Shown one piece after another: positions 25,936 to 36,078 of a stretch of 64,000 bases of DNA. The notes beneath the pieces were generated by a model, which saw nothing but the letters and a program-made list of their open reading frames with translations, had not been told where the DNA came from and did no database searches. The stretch lies in contig NZ_AYMJ01000020.1 of assembly GCF_000633255.1 (NCBI RefSeq), forward strand, positions 119,318-183,317, given 5' to 3'. This stretch comes from Pseudomonas sp. H1h (GTDB lineage Bacteria; Pseudomonadota; Gammaproteobacteria; Pseudomonadales; Pseudomonadaceae). Positions within the stretch are counted from its first letter, which is position 1; each line of letters starts with the position of its first letter. A program made the position numbers and the translations under genes.

Positions 25936-26700
25936 TCAGGCCTTGTTACGCTCGATGGCAAACCCGGCCCAGGTCTGGCTCACCGGCATCAGCTCGAGGC
26001 TGTTGATATTGATGTGCGCCGGCGCATTCATCACCCAGAAGATGGTCTCGGCGATGTCCTGCGGCTGGATCGGCTCGGCCCCGGCGTAAGTGGCGTTGTA
26101 ACGCTCCTGGTCACCGGCAAAACGCACCAGCGAGAACTCGCTTTCGCACAGACCCGGCTCGATGTTGCTGACGCGCACGCCAGTGCCTTGCAGGTCGCAA
26201 CGCAGGTTCAGCGAAAACTGTTTAACGAACGCCTTGGTCGCGCCATACACGTGGCTGCCCGGGTAAGGATAGTTACCGGCGATGGAGCCGAGGTTGACGA
26301 TGGCGGCACCGCGACCATGCGCGATCAGACGCGGCAGCAGCAGACGGGTGCTGTACATCAGGCCTTTGACGTTGGTGTCGACCATGGTGTCCCAGTCGTC
26401 GAGGTCGCACTTGGGCGCCGGATCGACGCCCAGCGCCAGCCCGGCGTTGTTGATCAGGCCACGCAGCTTGGCGAAGGATGGCGGCAGATTGGCGATTGCC
26501 TCTTCCATCGCCTTGCGATCACGCACATCAAGCACCAGGCCATGCACTTCGGTCTGCTTCGACAACTCGGCGCACAGAGCGCTGAGGCGTTCTTCACGAC
26601 GGCCGGTCAGCACCAGTTTCCAGCCAGCCTCGGCAAAACGGCGGGCACAGGCTTCACCAAATCCGGACGTCGCGCCGGTGATAAACAGGGTGTTGGACAT
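25936..26700 (-). CDS. ydfG: Short-chain dehydrogenase, YdfG type
   Basis: A 254-residue classical SDR. The cofactor loop is TGATSGFGEACARRF, with R35-R36 following the second strand (LTGRREERL) suggesting NADP. NNAG and the catalytic YGATK, preceded by the serine in NLGSIAGNYPY, are intact. E. coli YdfG oxidises L-allo-threonine and reduces malonic semialdehyde, which fits the conserved C-terminal segment NINSLELMPVSQTW. The role here is by homology. Confidence 0.88.
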   Translation of the reverse strand: MSNTLFITGATSGFGEACARRFAEAGWKLVLTGRREERLSALCAELSKQTEVHGLVLDVRDRKAMEEAIANLPPSFAKLRGLINNAGLALGVDPAPKCDLDDWDTMVDTNVKGLMYSTRLLLPRLIAHGRGAAIVNLGSIAGNYPYPGSHVYGATKAFVKQFSLNLRCDLQGTGVRVSNIEPGLCESEFSLVRFAGDQERYNATYAGAEPIQPQDIAETIFWVMNAPAHININSLELMPVSQTWAGFAIERNKA

Positions 26701-26862
26701 CGTGTTCTCCTTGCTTCGGCCGCCGGGGCAGCCCCTGGAATAGAAAATCAGCAGGCAGCATGCCCGCCCGCGCTTTCACGGGCAACACCCACAAGCTGTA
26801 CAAAAAACAACCAACCCTGCCAAACCTATAGCGACCGTGGCCTGTAGCCATGTGCGCGCACC

Positions 26863-27435
26863 TTATCCACAGTCCCTTCCACAGTTTCCGGGGGCAAGTG
26901 GAAACGCGCAAAGCCACGCCACACAAGGCTTTGCGCGGGAAATAGAAAGTTTTTTGCTTGACCCTGAAGCGGCAGTTGTGCCGGGCATGGCATTTTGCAC
27001 GACCGACCAGTCACCTCAGTGATTGCGCGAGGCCAGTAATTACGGCCCTCAGCGCGGTCTTTCCAGAGTTTAGTCACAGACTTATCCACAGGCTTGCTCA
27101 CATGGAATCGTCTGTCTGGTCGCGAGTATAAAAAGGTTGACAACGACGGCTTCAGCTCCAGTAAAAACGCCTGATCAAAAAACACTCACCGCCCTGCAAG
27201 CCACGTTTCAAAAGGGCTGCAGCCAGCTACTCCCACGTTATTCACAGCCAGTTCCACAGCAAACGGGGACAAGTCAAAACTGTGGAAAAACAGCCATTTG
27301 CAGCGTCTATATGTCGCGCTTTGGCAGCTTCGGGAATTTGTTTTCCACAATTCTGAAAAATGGCGAAGATCAGAACTTGCGGTGAGTTTGAGATGTAAAA
27401 AGCCCCGGGACTTTCGTCGCGGGGCTTGTGGACAA
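26863..27435. promoter_or_regulatory. Cluster of DnaA boxes with a duplicated 43-bp module
   Basis: In the 746-bp gap between ydfG and livF there are two perfect DnaA boxes TTATCCACA (26863-26871, 27082-27090), one TTATTCACA (27238-27246), and three single-mismatch boxes: TTTTCCACA on the minus strand (27281-27289) and plus strand (27341-27349), and TTGTCCACA on the minus strand (27427-27435). Segments 26863-26905 and 27238-27280 match at 32 of 43 positions without gaps, each with a full box, then TTCCACAG, then CGGGGxCAAGT. No convincing gene is present. It could be a DnaA-titration or reactivation locus; that is inference. Confidence 0.65.
27396..27427 (-). terminator. Terminator of the liv operon
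   Basis: On the minus strand, AAGCCCCG and CGGGGCTT arms close a 12-base loop and are followed by a T-run. It begins about 20 bp after the livF stop. Confidence 0.85.
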
Positions 27436-27446
27436 CTCAAGAAGCG

Positions 27447-28163
27447 TCAGTGCCCGCCCAGATAGGCGTTGCGCACCTCCTCGTTCACCAGCAGTTCCTT
27501 GCCGGTACCGGTCAGGCGAATCTCGCCGTTGACCATCACATACGCGCGATCCGACAGCTTCAACGCATGGTTGGCGTTCTGTTCGACCAGAAAGATCGTC
27601 ATCCCGGTTTTCGCCAGTTCGCGCAGCGTTGCGAAGATCTGCTTCACCACGATCGGCGCCAGGCCCAGGCTCGGTTCATCGAGCAGCAACAGCTTTGGCC
27701 GACTCATCAATGCCCGGGCAATGGCAAGCATCTGCTGCTCGCCGCCGGACATGGTCATCGCCCGCTGAGTGCGGCGCTCTTCGAGCCGCGGGAACAGCGT
27801 GAACATGCGCTGCATGTCCTCCTTGGCATACTTGTCACCAATCGGGATGGTGCCCATCAGCAGGTTTTCCTCGACGGTCATGTCGGGGAACACCCGCCGC
27901 CCTTCAGGCGACTGCGCAATGCCGTTGGAGGCGATGTAGTGCGATGACTTGTGGGTAATGTCGACGCCTTGATAAAGGATCTGCCCGCCCGCGGCCCGTG
28001 GCTGGCCGAAGATCGACATCAGCAGCGTGGATTTGCCCGCGCCGTTGGAACCGATCAGGCTCACGGTCTCCCCTTCGTTGATCTGCAGCGATACGCCCTT
28101 GAGGGCCTGGATCGGACCGTAGAACACGTCGAGGTCTTTGAGTTCGAGGATCGGTCGGGTCAT
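27447..28163 (-). CDS. livF: Branched-chain amino acid ABC transporter ATPase LivF
   Basis: A 238-residue ATPase of the high-affinity Leu/Ile/Val importer. Walker A GSNGAGKST, the signature MSGGEQQMLAIARALM, Walker B LLLLDEPSLGL and the H-loop region FLVEQNANHAL are present. The start ATG overlaps the livG stop (ATGA), fixing the start of MTRPILELKDL although the reading frame is open further upstream. Last gene of livHMGF. Confidence 0.96.
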   Translation of the reverse strand: MTRPILELKDLDVFYGPIQALKGVSLQINEGETVSLIGSNGAGKSTLLMSIFGQPRAAGGQILYQGVDITHKSSHYIASNGIAQSPEGRRVFPDMTVEENLLMGTIPIGDKYAKEDMQRMFTLFPRLEERRTQRAMTMSGGEQQMLAIARALMSRPKLLLLDEPSLGLAPIVVKQIFATLRELAKTGMTIFLVEQNANHALKLSDRAYVMVNGEIRLTGTGKELLVNEEVRNAYLGGH

Positions 28164-29032
28164 ACCAGCTCCTCTTCGTCGGCGCCCAGGTAGGCGGCAA
28201 TCACTTTCGGATCGTGACGGATTTGCTCGGGGCCGCCCTCGGCGATGACAACGCCGTGATCCAGCACCACGATGTGGTCGGAAATGCTCATTACCATGCC
28301 CATGTCGTGTTCGATCAGCACCACGGTCAGATCGTGCTCGTCGCGCAGCAGCCGGATCATCGCGCTCAGCGCTTCGGTTTCCTGAGGGTTGAGGCCGGCG
28401 GCCGGTTCGTCGAGGCAGATGATCTGCGGTCGCGTGCACATGGCCCGGGCAATTTCCAGACGGCGTTGCTGGCCGTAGGACAGCTCACCGGCCAGGCGGT
28501 TGGCGCAGTCCACCAGATCCACCACTTCCAGCCAGTAGAACGCGCAATCCAGCGCGTCGCTTTCGGCCTTGCGATAGCCCTTGGTGTTGAGGATGCCGGC
28601 CAGCATGTTGCGGTTGACCCACATGTGCTGGGCCACCAGCAGGTTTTCCAGCACCGACATTTCCTTGAACAGGCGAATGTTCTGGAACGTCCGGGCCAGG
28701 CCAGCACGGTTCACCAGGTGCGTACCGCCGAACATCTTGTAGTACAGGCGACTGAGGAAGGATTTCGGCGAAACGAAATCGGTCGGTTTGAACGACTCGC
28801 CCAACAGTTTGATGACGTTGGTCTGCTGGCCGCGCACGTTGAGTTCGATCTTGCCGCCAGAGGCCTTGTAGAAGCCGGTCAGGCAGTTGAACACGGTGGT
28901 CTTGCCTGCGCCGTTGGGGCCGATCAGGGCGAAGATCGAGTTGCGTTTGACCTTGAGGCTGACATCGCTCAGGGCCTTGATGCCACCGAAGTGCATCATC
29001 AGTTTTTCCACAGAGAGTACGACTTCACTCAT
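28160..29032 (-). CDS. livG: Branched-chain amino acid ABC transporter ATPase LivG
   Basis: A 290-residue partner ATPase. Walker A GPNGAGKTT, signature LSYGQQRRLEIARAM, Walker B ICLDEPAAGLNP. It has the LivG-type insertion after the Walker A region (about residues 60-100, including FVSPKSFLSRLYYKMFGG), making it longer than LivF. Overlaps livM by four bases and livF by four bases, so the three are translationally coupled. Confidence 0.96.
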   Translation of the reverse strand: MSEVVLSVEKLMMHFGGIKALSDVSLKVKRNSIFALIGPNGAGKTTVFNCLTGFYKASGGKIELNVRGQQTNVIKLLGESFKPTDFVSPKSFLSRLYYKMFGGTHLVNRAGLARTFQNIRLFKEMSVLENLLVAQHMWVNRNMLAGILNTKGYRKAESDALDCAFYWLEVVDLVDCANRLAGELSYGQQRRLEIARAMCTRPQIICLDEPAAGLNPQETEALSAMIRLLRDEHDLTVVLIEHDMGMVMSISDHIVVLDHGVVIAEGGPEQIRHDPKVIAAYLGADEEELV

Positions 29033-30330
29033 GGCGCAGTCCTCTCATAGTGAATGGCACCTTTGCGTGGAGTGACCCCGGTACGGCTGATGCGGATCAG
29101 CCCGCGTGGTCGCCAGATCATCATCAACACCATCAGGATGCCGAACAGCAGCACGCGGTATTCAGCGAAGCCGCGCAGCAGTTCCGGGGCAACGGTCAGC
29201 ACGAACGCCGCGATCACCACGCCGATGGTCGAACCCATACCGCCGAGCACGACGATGGCGAGGATCAGCGCCGATTCGAAGAAGGTGAACGAGGTCGGGT
29301 TGACGAAGCCTTGATAGGTGGCGAAGAACACCCCGGCCAGACCGGCTGTCGATGCTCCAATAGTGAACGCCGAGAGTTTGACCAGCACGTGATTGAGGCC
29401 CATCGAGCGACAGGCGATTTCGTCTTCACGCAAAGCTTCCCAGGCGCGGCCTACCGGCATCTTCACCAGACGATGCTTGATGTACAGCACAGCCAGCACC
29501 ACCAGGAACAACACCGCGTAAATGAAGTAATACTTCACGTCCGGGTTGTAGGCGATGCCGAAGAACTCGTGAAACGGCACCCCGCCATCCTTCGCCCGCT
29601 TGCCGAACTCCAGACCAAAGAACGTCGGCAGCGGCGCCGGCATGCCGTTCGGGCCACCGGTCAGCGACAGCCAGTTGTTGAGGATCAGGCGAATGATTTC
29701 ACCGAAGCCCAGGGTCACGATCGCCAGATAGTCACCGTGAAGACGCAACACCGGGAAACCGAGGATGCAGCCGGCAAGACCTGCGGTGATCGCCGCCAGT
29801 GGCAGCACGGTCCAGAAGCCCAGCCCGAGGTATTGATAACCCAGCGCCAGACCGTAGGCACCGATGGCGTAGAACGCCACATAACCGAGGTCGAGCAGAC
29901 CAGCGAGGCCGACCACGATATTGAGCCCCAGCCCCAGCAGCACGTAGATCAGCCCGAGGATGACCACGCCCAACAGATAGGAGTTGGAAACAAACGGCAC
30001 GATGACCGCAAGCACAATCAGTAACGGGATAATCCAGCGCAGCGAGGACTTGTGATCGGCAGGCAGCACATGCACACCGGAACCGGTGCTCTCGAATCCG
30101 TCGAGAATCTTCAGGCCTCTGGGCGTTTGCAGGAACAGGCTGAGGGCAAAGCGGCCAATCATGACAATGCCGATGATCCAGGCCACGCGGGTCGGTTGGA
30201 GGTTGAAGCTGTAACCCTCGAGCACCACGCCGACAATCGGGCCAAAGACGATCAGGGCAATGAGGCCGGCAAGAATCGCCTCAACCAGGCTTTTTTTGAT
30301 ATCGATGTTTTTTTGAGTGGTTGAAGACAT
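29029..30330 (-). CDS. livM: Branched-chain amino acid ABC transporter permease LivM
   Basis: A 433-residue inner-membrane permease with an extra N-terminal section of about 110 residues containing two helices, as in the long LivM of Pseudomonas and E. coli. The family stretch LNIVVGLAGLLDLGYVAFYA and the EAA-like cytoplasmic loop VGRAWEALREDEIACRSMGL are visible. It pairs with LivH, starting 4 bp after the livH stop. Confidence 0.95.
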   Translation of the reverse strand: MSSTTQKNIDIKKSLVEAILAGLIALIVFGPIVGVVLEGYSFNLQPTRVAWIIGIVMIGRFALSLFLQTPRGLKILDGFESTGSGVHVLPADHKSSLRWIIPLLIVLAVIVPFVSNSYLLGVVILGLIYVLLGLGLNIVVGLAGLLDLGYVAFYAIGAYGLALGYQYLGLGFWTVLPLAAITAGLAGCILGFPVLRLHGDYLAIVTLGFGEIIRLILNNWLSLTGGPNGMPAPLPTFFGLEFGKRAKDGGVPFHEFFGIAYNPDVKYYFIYAVLFLVVLAVLYIKHRLVKMPVGRAWEALREDEIACRSMGLNHVLVKLSAFTIGASTAGLAGVFFATYQGFVNPTSFTFFESALILAIVVLGGMGSTIGVVIAAFVLTVAPELLRGFAEYRVLLFGILMVLMMIWRPRGLIRISRTGVTPRKGAIHYERTAP

Positions 30331-30333
30331 CGC

Positions 30334-31248
<915 letters not shown>

Positions 31249-31364
31249 AACGCAATCTCACGCAATGAGAACCTGCCCACCGGTGGGCGGGCGGCTCTTC
31301 TAGGAAAAATACAGATTTACGTCGGAGCAATGCAGACACGATCAGTCAAACCGCCTCTGTCCAC

Positions 31365-31454
31365 TGTGGGAGCGAGCCTGCTCGCGAAAGCGGTTGAACA
31401 TTCAACACATGTGTTGGCAGTCATTCCGTCTTCGCGAGCAGGCTCGCTCCCACA
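31365..31454. repeat. REP pair between livK and livH
   Basis: Inverted cores in the 241-bp gap inside the liv operon. A stem-loop here could protect the upstream livK message and lower downstream expression. No gene in the gap. Confidence 0.85.
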
Positions 31455-31489
31455 TGGAGCAATGGCTGTTCAGCTGATCGCGTCAGCCC

Positions 31490-32623
31490 TTACTTCTGTT
31501 TTTCCAGCTGATGGTATTTGCCGCTCGCGTCCCACTGGTAAACCACGTAGTCGGACACTTTCAGGTCGCCCTTCTTGTCCCAGGCTTTCTCGCCCATGAC
31601 GGTTTTCACCGGGTTGGCTTTCAGCCACTCGGCGGCTTTCTCGCCACTGTTGGACTTGGCGCCGTTGAAACCGGCGGCCAAGGTCTGGATCGAAGCATAG
31701 GCGTACAGGGTGTAGCCTTCAGGCTCGGTGCCAGCCTTGCGGAACTGCTCGACCACCGCCTTGCTTTCCGGCAGCAGGCGCGGGTCGGCGCCGAAGGTCA
31801 TCAGCACGCCATCGACGTATTGCGGGCCACCGGCAGTGGTCACCAGTTCGTCGGTGACGATGCCGTCGTCAGACATGAACTTCACGTCTTTCAGGCCTTC
31901 GGTGCGCAGTTGCTTGACCAGCGGACCGGCTTCCGGGTGCAGGCCGCCGAAGTACACGACATCGGCGCCCGCAGCGCGGATCTTGGTAACCAGGGCGCTG
32001 AAGTCTTTCTCGCCACGGGTCAGGCCTTCGTAGATCACCGGGGTCACGCCGCGCTTGATCAGCTGCGCCTTGGTCGCATCGGCCAGACCTTGACCATAGG
32101 TGTCCTTGTCATGGATCACCGCGACTTTCTTGCCCTTGAGCACGTCGACGATGTAGTCGCCAGCCACGATGCCTTGCTGGTCGTCACGCCCGCACATACG
32201 GAACATGGCGCTCAGGCCGCGCTCGGTCACTTGCGGGTTGGTGGAACCCGGGGTGATCGCGATGACGCCGGCTTCGTCGTAGATTTCCGAGGCTGGAATG
32301 GTGGAGGAAGAGCAGAAGTGACCGACCACACCGGCAACCTTCTGGTTGACCAGGTCCTTGGCGACCGTCACCGCCTGTTTCGGTTCGCAGGCGTCATCGC
32401 CCTTGACCAGTACGATTTTCTCGCCGTTGACGCCGCCTGCCGCGTTGACCGCGTCCGCCGCTGCCTGTGCACCCTTCATGTACTGCTCGCCAAATGCCGC
32501 GTTGGCGCCAGTCATTGGACCCGCTACACCGATTTTCACATCAGCTTGAGCAAACGCAGAAACACCCAGCGCAGTTGCGACTGCGAGGGCCAGAAAGCCT
32601 TTCTTGTAAAACGTCTGGGACAT
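31490..32623 (-). CDS. livK: Branched-chain amino acid substrate-binding protein LivK/BraC
   Basis: A 377-residue periplasmic binding protein with a signal peptide ending near VSAFAQA and the mature start DVKIGVAGPMTGANAAFGEQ. The conserved CEPKQAV and HFCSSSTIPASEIYDEAG segments (binding-site serine/threonine and the disulfide pair) match LivJ/LivK/BraC. The start MSQTFYKKGFLAL lies behind a GGAG-like site (CACCTCATG context is weak); longer frames upstream lack a signal peptide. It supplies ligand to LivHMGF. Confidence 0.95.
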   Translation of the reverse strand: MSQTFYKKGFLALAVATALGVSAFAQADVKIGVAGPMTGANAAFGEQYMKGAQAAADAVNAAGGVNGEKIVLVKGDDACEPKQAVTVAKDLVNQKVAGVVGHFCSSSTIPASEIYDEAGVIAITPGSTNPQVTERGLSAMFRMCGRDDQQGIVAGDYIVDVLKGKKVAVIHDKDTYGQGLADATKAQLIKRGVTPVIYEGLTRGEKDFSALVTKIRAAGADVVYFGGLHPEAGPLVKQLRTEGLKDVKFMSDDGIVTDELVTTAGGPQYVDGVLMTFGADPRLLPESKAVVEQFRKAGTEPEGYTLYAYASIQTLAAGFNGAKSNSGEKAAEWLKANPVKTVMGEKAWDKKGDLKVSDYVVYQWDASGKYHQLEKQK

Positions 32624-32991
32624 GAGGTGGTGCTCCAAGGTTTTTTTTAGTTGGCACTGCGACTTCACTTCACTGAATGCTCTGAGCAAGCGCCGTGCCA
32701 TCGGTTTTTTATTCTTCAAAAAGTCGCTGCTTTCTTGTTATTTCGACTGTTTCGTTCCCATTTTCATTGGGCGTGCAACCGTCTAAACCGCGGAAGGTGA
32801 AACCTTTTTAAATCGTGGGCGCAACCCGCTTGCGCCATCATTGCAACCGCGGCACCAAACGACGTGCAACCAGCCTGTAACAGCTCGCGTCACCGAACTG
32901 CACACTGCTGGTGCGGGACTGCTACAACCCGCACCATTACAGGCTAGTCGTTGCGTCGAAAAGCGCCGCTTCCGGCAACATATTTCAACAC
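32624..32991. other. Gap upstream of livK
   Basis: This 368-bp gap carries the livK promoter region on the minus strand and the 3' flank of amaA. It contains a perfect 8-bp inverted repeat, GGTGCGGG (32910-32917) and CCCGCACC (32928-32935), with a 10-base spacer and no T-run; operator or weak terminator. I see no gene. Confidence 0.45.
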
Positions 32992-34275
32992 TCAAATGAC
33001 GATGCGCAGGCACTGGCCCGCGTGATACAGCGAGAACCCGGCCTCGTACAGGCAACTGCGCAAGCCGACACCGGCCAAGGGCTGCATCGGTGCGAAGGGG
33101 ATCGGCAGGGCTTGAGGATTGCCGTGACACAGGTAATCGGCGAAGGCCTTGCCGACCACGGTGCCAGTGGTCACGCCGCGACCGTTGTAACCGGTGACGG
33201 CGACCAGGCCGGGCGCCGGCTCGAACAGGCGCATCAGGTGATCGGGCGTGAAGGCGATGCGCCCGGTCCAGGTGCACTCCCACTCCACCGGTTTCAGGTT
33301 GGGGAAGTAATGTTGCTGTACCCGGTCGGCCCAGGCCTTGAGAAACCAGGTCGGTTTCTGATTGCCGTTACCCAGACTGCCCAGCAACAACCGGCCGTCC
33401 TTGTCGCGGCGAATACTGCTCAGCACCTGCCGCGTGTCCCACGAGCCCTGCCCGCCCGGGAGGATTTCCTGGGCCGCGTCTTCGGTCAGCGGCACCGAAG
33501 CGACCTGATAGTAATAACCGGGGAAGAAATTGCGCTTGAGTTCGGTCCAGTCGCCTTCGGTGTAGGCGTTGGAGGCGATGACCACTTGTTCGGCAAGCAC
33601 TGAGCCCTGCTCGGTTTGCACCGACCATTGCTGGCCCTGGCGTTCGAGGCGGGTGACGGGCGAGTGATCGAACATCTGCCCGCCCAGGCCTTTCACCGCA
33701 TTGGCCAGCCCGGTGACATAGGCCATCGGGTTGAGGGTGCCCGCGCGGCGGTCGAGCAGTGCGGCAGCGATTTTTTGCGTGCCAGTGGCCTGCTCGCAGG
33801 CCTTGCCAGTCAGCAGTTCGACCGGAGCGCCGCGGCGTTTCCATTGCTGCTCGCGACTGCGCAGATCCGCCTCGCCCTTGGCGTTGTGCGCCATGTGCAG
33901 GGTGCCTTCGCGGCGCAACTGGCAATCGATGTGGTATTTATCCACAAGGCTGAACACCAGCGCCGGCGCCGCCCCGAGCATGCGGTTGAGCTGGCTGCCA
34001 ACGGCCTCGCCAAACCCGGCCTCGATCTCGTCCGGCGGGATCCACATCCCCGCGTTGACCAGCCCGACGTTGCGTCCGGAACCGCCGTGCCCGGCGCGAT
34101 GCGCTTCCAGCACGCAGACGCGCTTGCCTTTTTCCAACAGATGCAGCGCCGCCGACAACCCGGTAAACCCGGCGCCGATCACGCAGACATCGACTTTGAC
34201 TGCGCCGCGCAGCGCGGCGTTATCCGGGCGTTGCGGCGTGAGTTTTTCCCACAGACATTCTTCGCGTAACGGCAT
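32992..34275 (-). CDS. amaA: L-pipecolate oxidase AmaA (FAD-dependent, DAO family)
   Basis: A 427-residue FAD amine oxidase. The dinucleotide motif is VDVCVIGAGFTGLSAALHLLE near residue 25, followed by RAGHGGSGRNVG and, near the C-terminus, TGYNGRGVTTGTVVG, as in GlpO/PuuB/AmaA-type oxidases. It lies directly downstream of the piperideine-carboxylate dehydrogenase gene amaB, with a LysR gene beyond, the same trio as PP_5257-PP_5259 in P. putida. There AmaA oxidises L-pipecolate in the D-lysine pathway. Without that context it would be called a PuuB-like oxidase. Confidence 0.87.
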   Translation of the reverse strand: MPLREECLWEKLTPQRPDNAALRGAVKVDVCVIGAGFTGLSAALHLLEKGKRVCVLEAHRAGHGGSGRNVGLVNAGMWIPPDEIEAGFGEAVGSQLNRMLGAAPALVFSLVDKYHIDCQLRREGTLHMAHNAKGEADLRSREQQWKRRGAPVELLTGKACEQATGTQKIAAALLDRRAGTLNPMAYVTGLANAVKGLGGQMFDHSPVTRLERQGQQWSVQTEQGSVLAEQVVIASNAYTEGDWTELKRNFFPGYYYQVASVPLTEDAAQEILPGGQGSWDTRQVLSSIRRDKDGRLLLGSLGNGNQKPTWFLKAWADRVQQHYFPNLKPVEWECTWTGRIAFTPDHLMRLFEPAPGLVAVTGYNGRGVTTGTVVGKAFADYLCHGNPQALPIPFAPMQPLAGVGLRSCLYEAGFSLYHAGQCLRIVI

Positions 34276-34315
34276 TGCCAGACTCCAACAGAAACCTGCC
34301 AAACACTGCATACCC

Positions 34316-34405
34316 TGTGGGAGCGGGCTTGCCCGCGAAAGCGGTATATCAGCCAACATCGATGTCGTCTGACCCAGCGCTTTCGCGAGCAGGCTCGCTC
34401 CCACA
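34316..34405. repeat. REP pair between amaB and amaA
   Basis: Inverted cores in the 147-bp gap between the two genes of the pipecolate pathway; the first has a C for T change (GGCTTGCCCGCGAA). A run of eight G follows. Confidence 0.84.
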
Positions 34406-34422
34406 GGGGGGGGATCCACCTG

Positions 34423-35913
34423 TCAGTCGAAGGTAATGCCCTGCGCCAGCGGCAACTCCAGCGAGTAGTTCACGGTGTTGGTCTGGCGGCGCATGTACGC
34501 GCGCCAGGCGTCTGAGCCCGACTCGCGACCACCGCCGGTCTCTTTCTCGCCACCAAACGCCCCGCCGATTTCCGCGCCGCTCGGCCCGATGTTGACGTTG
34601 GCGATGCCGCAGTCGCTGCCGACCGCCGACATGAACTGCTCGGCCTCGCGCACGTCAGTGGTGAAGATGCACGACGACAGGCCTTGTGGCACTGCGTTGT
34701 TCAGGCGCAACGCTTCCTGGAAGTCGCTGTAACCGACCACGTAGAGGATCGGCGCGAAGGTTTCGCTGCAGACCACATCGCTCTGCTCCGGCATTTCAAC
34801 GATCGCCGGCGACACGTAGTAGGCGTTGGGAAATTGCGCTTCAAGCTGACGCTTGCCGCCAAACACCCGGCCGCCCTCGCTCAACGCCTGCTCCAGCGCG
34901 TCCTGCATGTTTTCAAAGCTGTGCTTGTCGATCAGCGGGCCGACCAGATTGCCTTCCAGCGGATGGCCGATGCGCACTTTCGCGTAGGCGGCCTTGAGAC
35001 GGGTGACGATCTCTTCCTTCACCGACTCATGGGCAATCAAGCGGCGCAAGGTGGTGCAACGCTGACCGGCAGTGCCGACCGCACTGAACAGAATGGCGCG
35101 CACGGCCATGTCCAGATCGGCGCTCGGGCCGAGGATCATCGCGTTGTTGCCGCCCAGTTCGAGGATGCTGCGGGCAAAACGCGCGGCGACTTTCGGCGCC
35201 ACTTCGCGGCCCATGCGGGTGCTGCCGGTGGCGCTGATCAGCGCAACGCGCGGGTCATCCACCAGCGCCTCGCCGGCATCGCGACCACCGATGATCACCT
35301 GGCACAGATGCGCCGGAGCATCGGTGAAATTCTTCACCACGCGATCGAACAGCGCCTGGCAGGCCAGCGCGGTCAGCGGGGTCTTTTCTGACGGTTTCCA
35401 CACCACCGGGTTACCGCAGACCAGCGCCAGCGTGGTGTTCCACGCCCACACCGCAACCGGGAAGTTGAAGGCACTGATCACGCCGACCACGCCCAGCGGA
35501 TGCCAGGTTTCACGCATGTGGTGGCCCGGGCGCTCGGAGGCGATGGTCAAGCCGTACAGTTGACGGGACAGGCCGACGGCGAAGTCGCAGATGTCGATCA
35601 TCTCCTGCACTTCGCCCAAACCTTCCTGGGTGATCTTGCCCGCCTCCCACGACACCAGCTCGCCGAGGTCAGCCTTGTACTCGCGCAACACTTCGCCGAA
35701 CTGGCGCACCAGCTCGCCACGACGCGGGGCCGGCACCTTGCGCCATTGTTCGAACGCATGATCTGCGCGACTGATGTGCTGCTCGACTTCGGCCGGGCCT
35801 TCCCAGTTCACGGCGGCGATGCGGCTGCCGTCAATGGGCGAATGCACCGGCACTTTGCCGTTCTGGTACAGGGCCGGGTTCACGCCAAGACGATCAAGCA
35901 ATGCGGCAACCAT
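34423..35913 (-). CDS. amaB: Piperideine-6-carboxylate / L-aminoadipate-semialdehyde dehydrogenase AmaB
   Basis: A 496-residue ALDH7-family dehydrogenase. NAD-site segments GVVGVISAFNFPVAVWAWN and WKPSEKTPL, the general base Glu in LELGGNNAMI and the catalytic Cys in TAGQRCTTLRRL are intact. It oxidises the aldehyde formed from pipecolate to L-2-aminoadipate, feeding lysine carbon toward glutarate. Divergent from a LysR gene 165 bp away. Confidence 0.92.
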   Translation of the reverse strand: MVAALLDRLGVNPALYQNGKVPVHSPIDGSRIAAVNWEGPAEVEQHISRADHAFEQWRKVPAPRRGELVRQFGEVLREYKADLGELVSWEAGKITQEGLGEVQEMIDICDFAVGLSRQLYGLTIASERPGHHMRETWHPLGVVGVISAFNFPVAVWAWNTTLALVCGNPVVWKPSEKTPLTALACQALFDRVVKNFTDAPAHLCQVIIGGRDAGEALVDDPRVALISATGSTRMGREVAPKVAARFARSILELGGNNAMILGPSADLDMAVRAILFSAVGTAGQRCTTLRRLIAHESVKEEIVTRLKAAYAKVRIGHPLEGNLVGPLIDKHSFENMQDALEQALSEGGRVFGGKRQLEAQFPNAYYVSPAIVEMPEQSDVVCSETFAPILYVVGYSDFQEALRLNNAVPQGLSSCIFTTDVREAEQFMSAVGSDCGIANVNIGPSGAEIGGAFGGEKETGGGRESGSDAWRAYMRRQTNTVNYSLELPLAQGITFD

Positions 35914-36078
35914 GGGTCACTCCTCAAGCGAAAAACTGAATGGGTGCGGCCGAATGTTCACGACCGGGCAGGCCTTTAGTTGTAGCGTCAGTACGACGAG
36001 GCAACAAACGACCTTTACGCGAGATATCATTCCGTTTATTCATGCTGCGCATAGAAAGACAAGAAAAAGGGATCACCC

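Noticed and set aside
27082..27246. Chromosomal replication origin
   Set aside because: DnaA boxes are present, but there is no dnaA, dnaN, gyrB or rpmH nearby and no obvious AT-rich unwinding element, so oriC is unlikely.
26826..27440. Open frames of 119 and 84 codons on the minus strand in the ydfG-livF gap
   Set aside because: Translations have no family features, no ribosome sites, and their only similarity to each other comes from the duplicated DnaA-box module.
32641..32680. Sigma-54 promoter (TTGGCACTGCGA) near livK
   Set aside because: The motif is on the plus strand, opposite to livK, and the -12 element is absent.
32783..33283. 166-codon minus-strand frame overlapping the end of amaA
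   Set aside because: Overlaps amaA in another frame and has Arg-rich composition typical of shifted frames.
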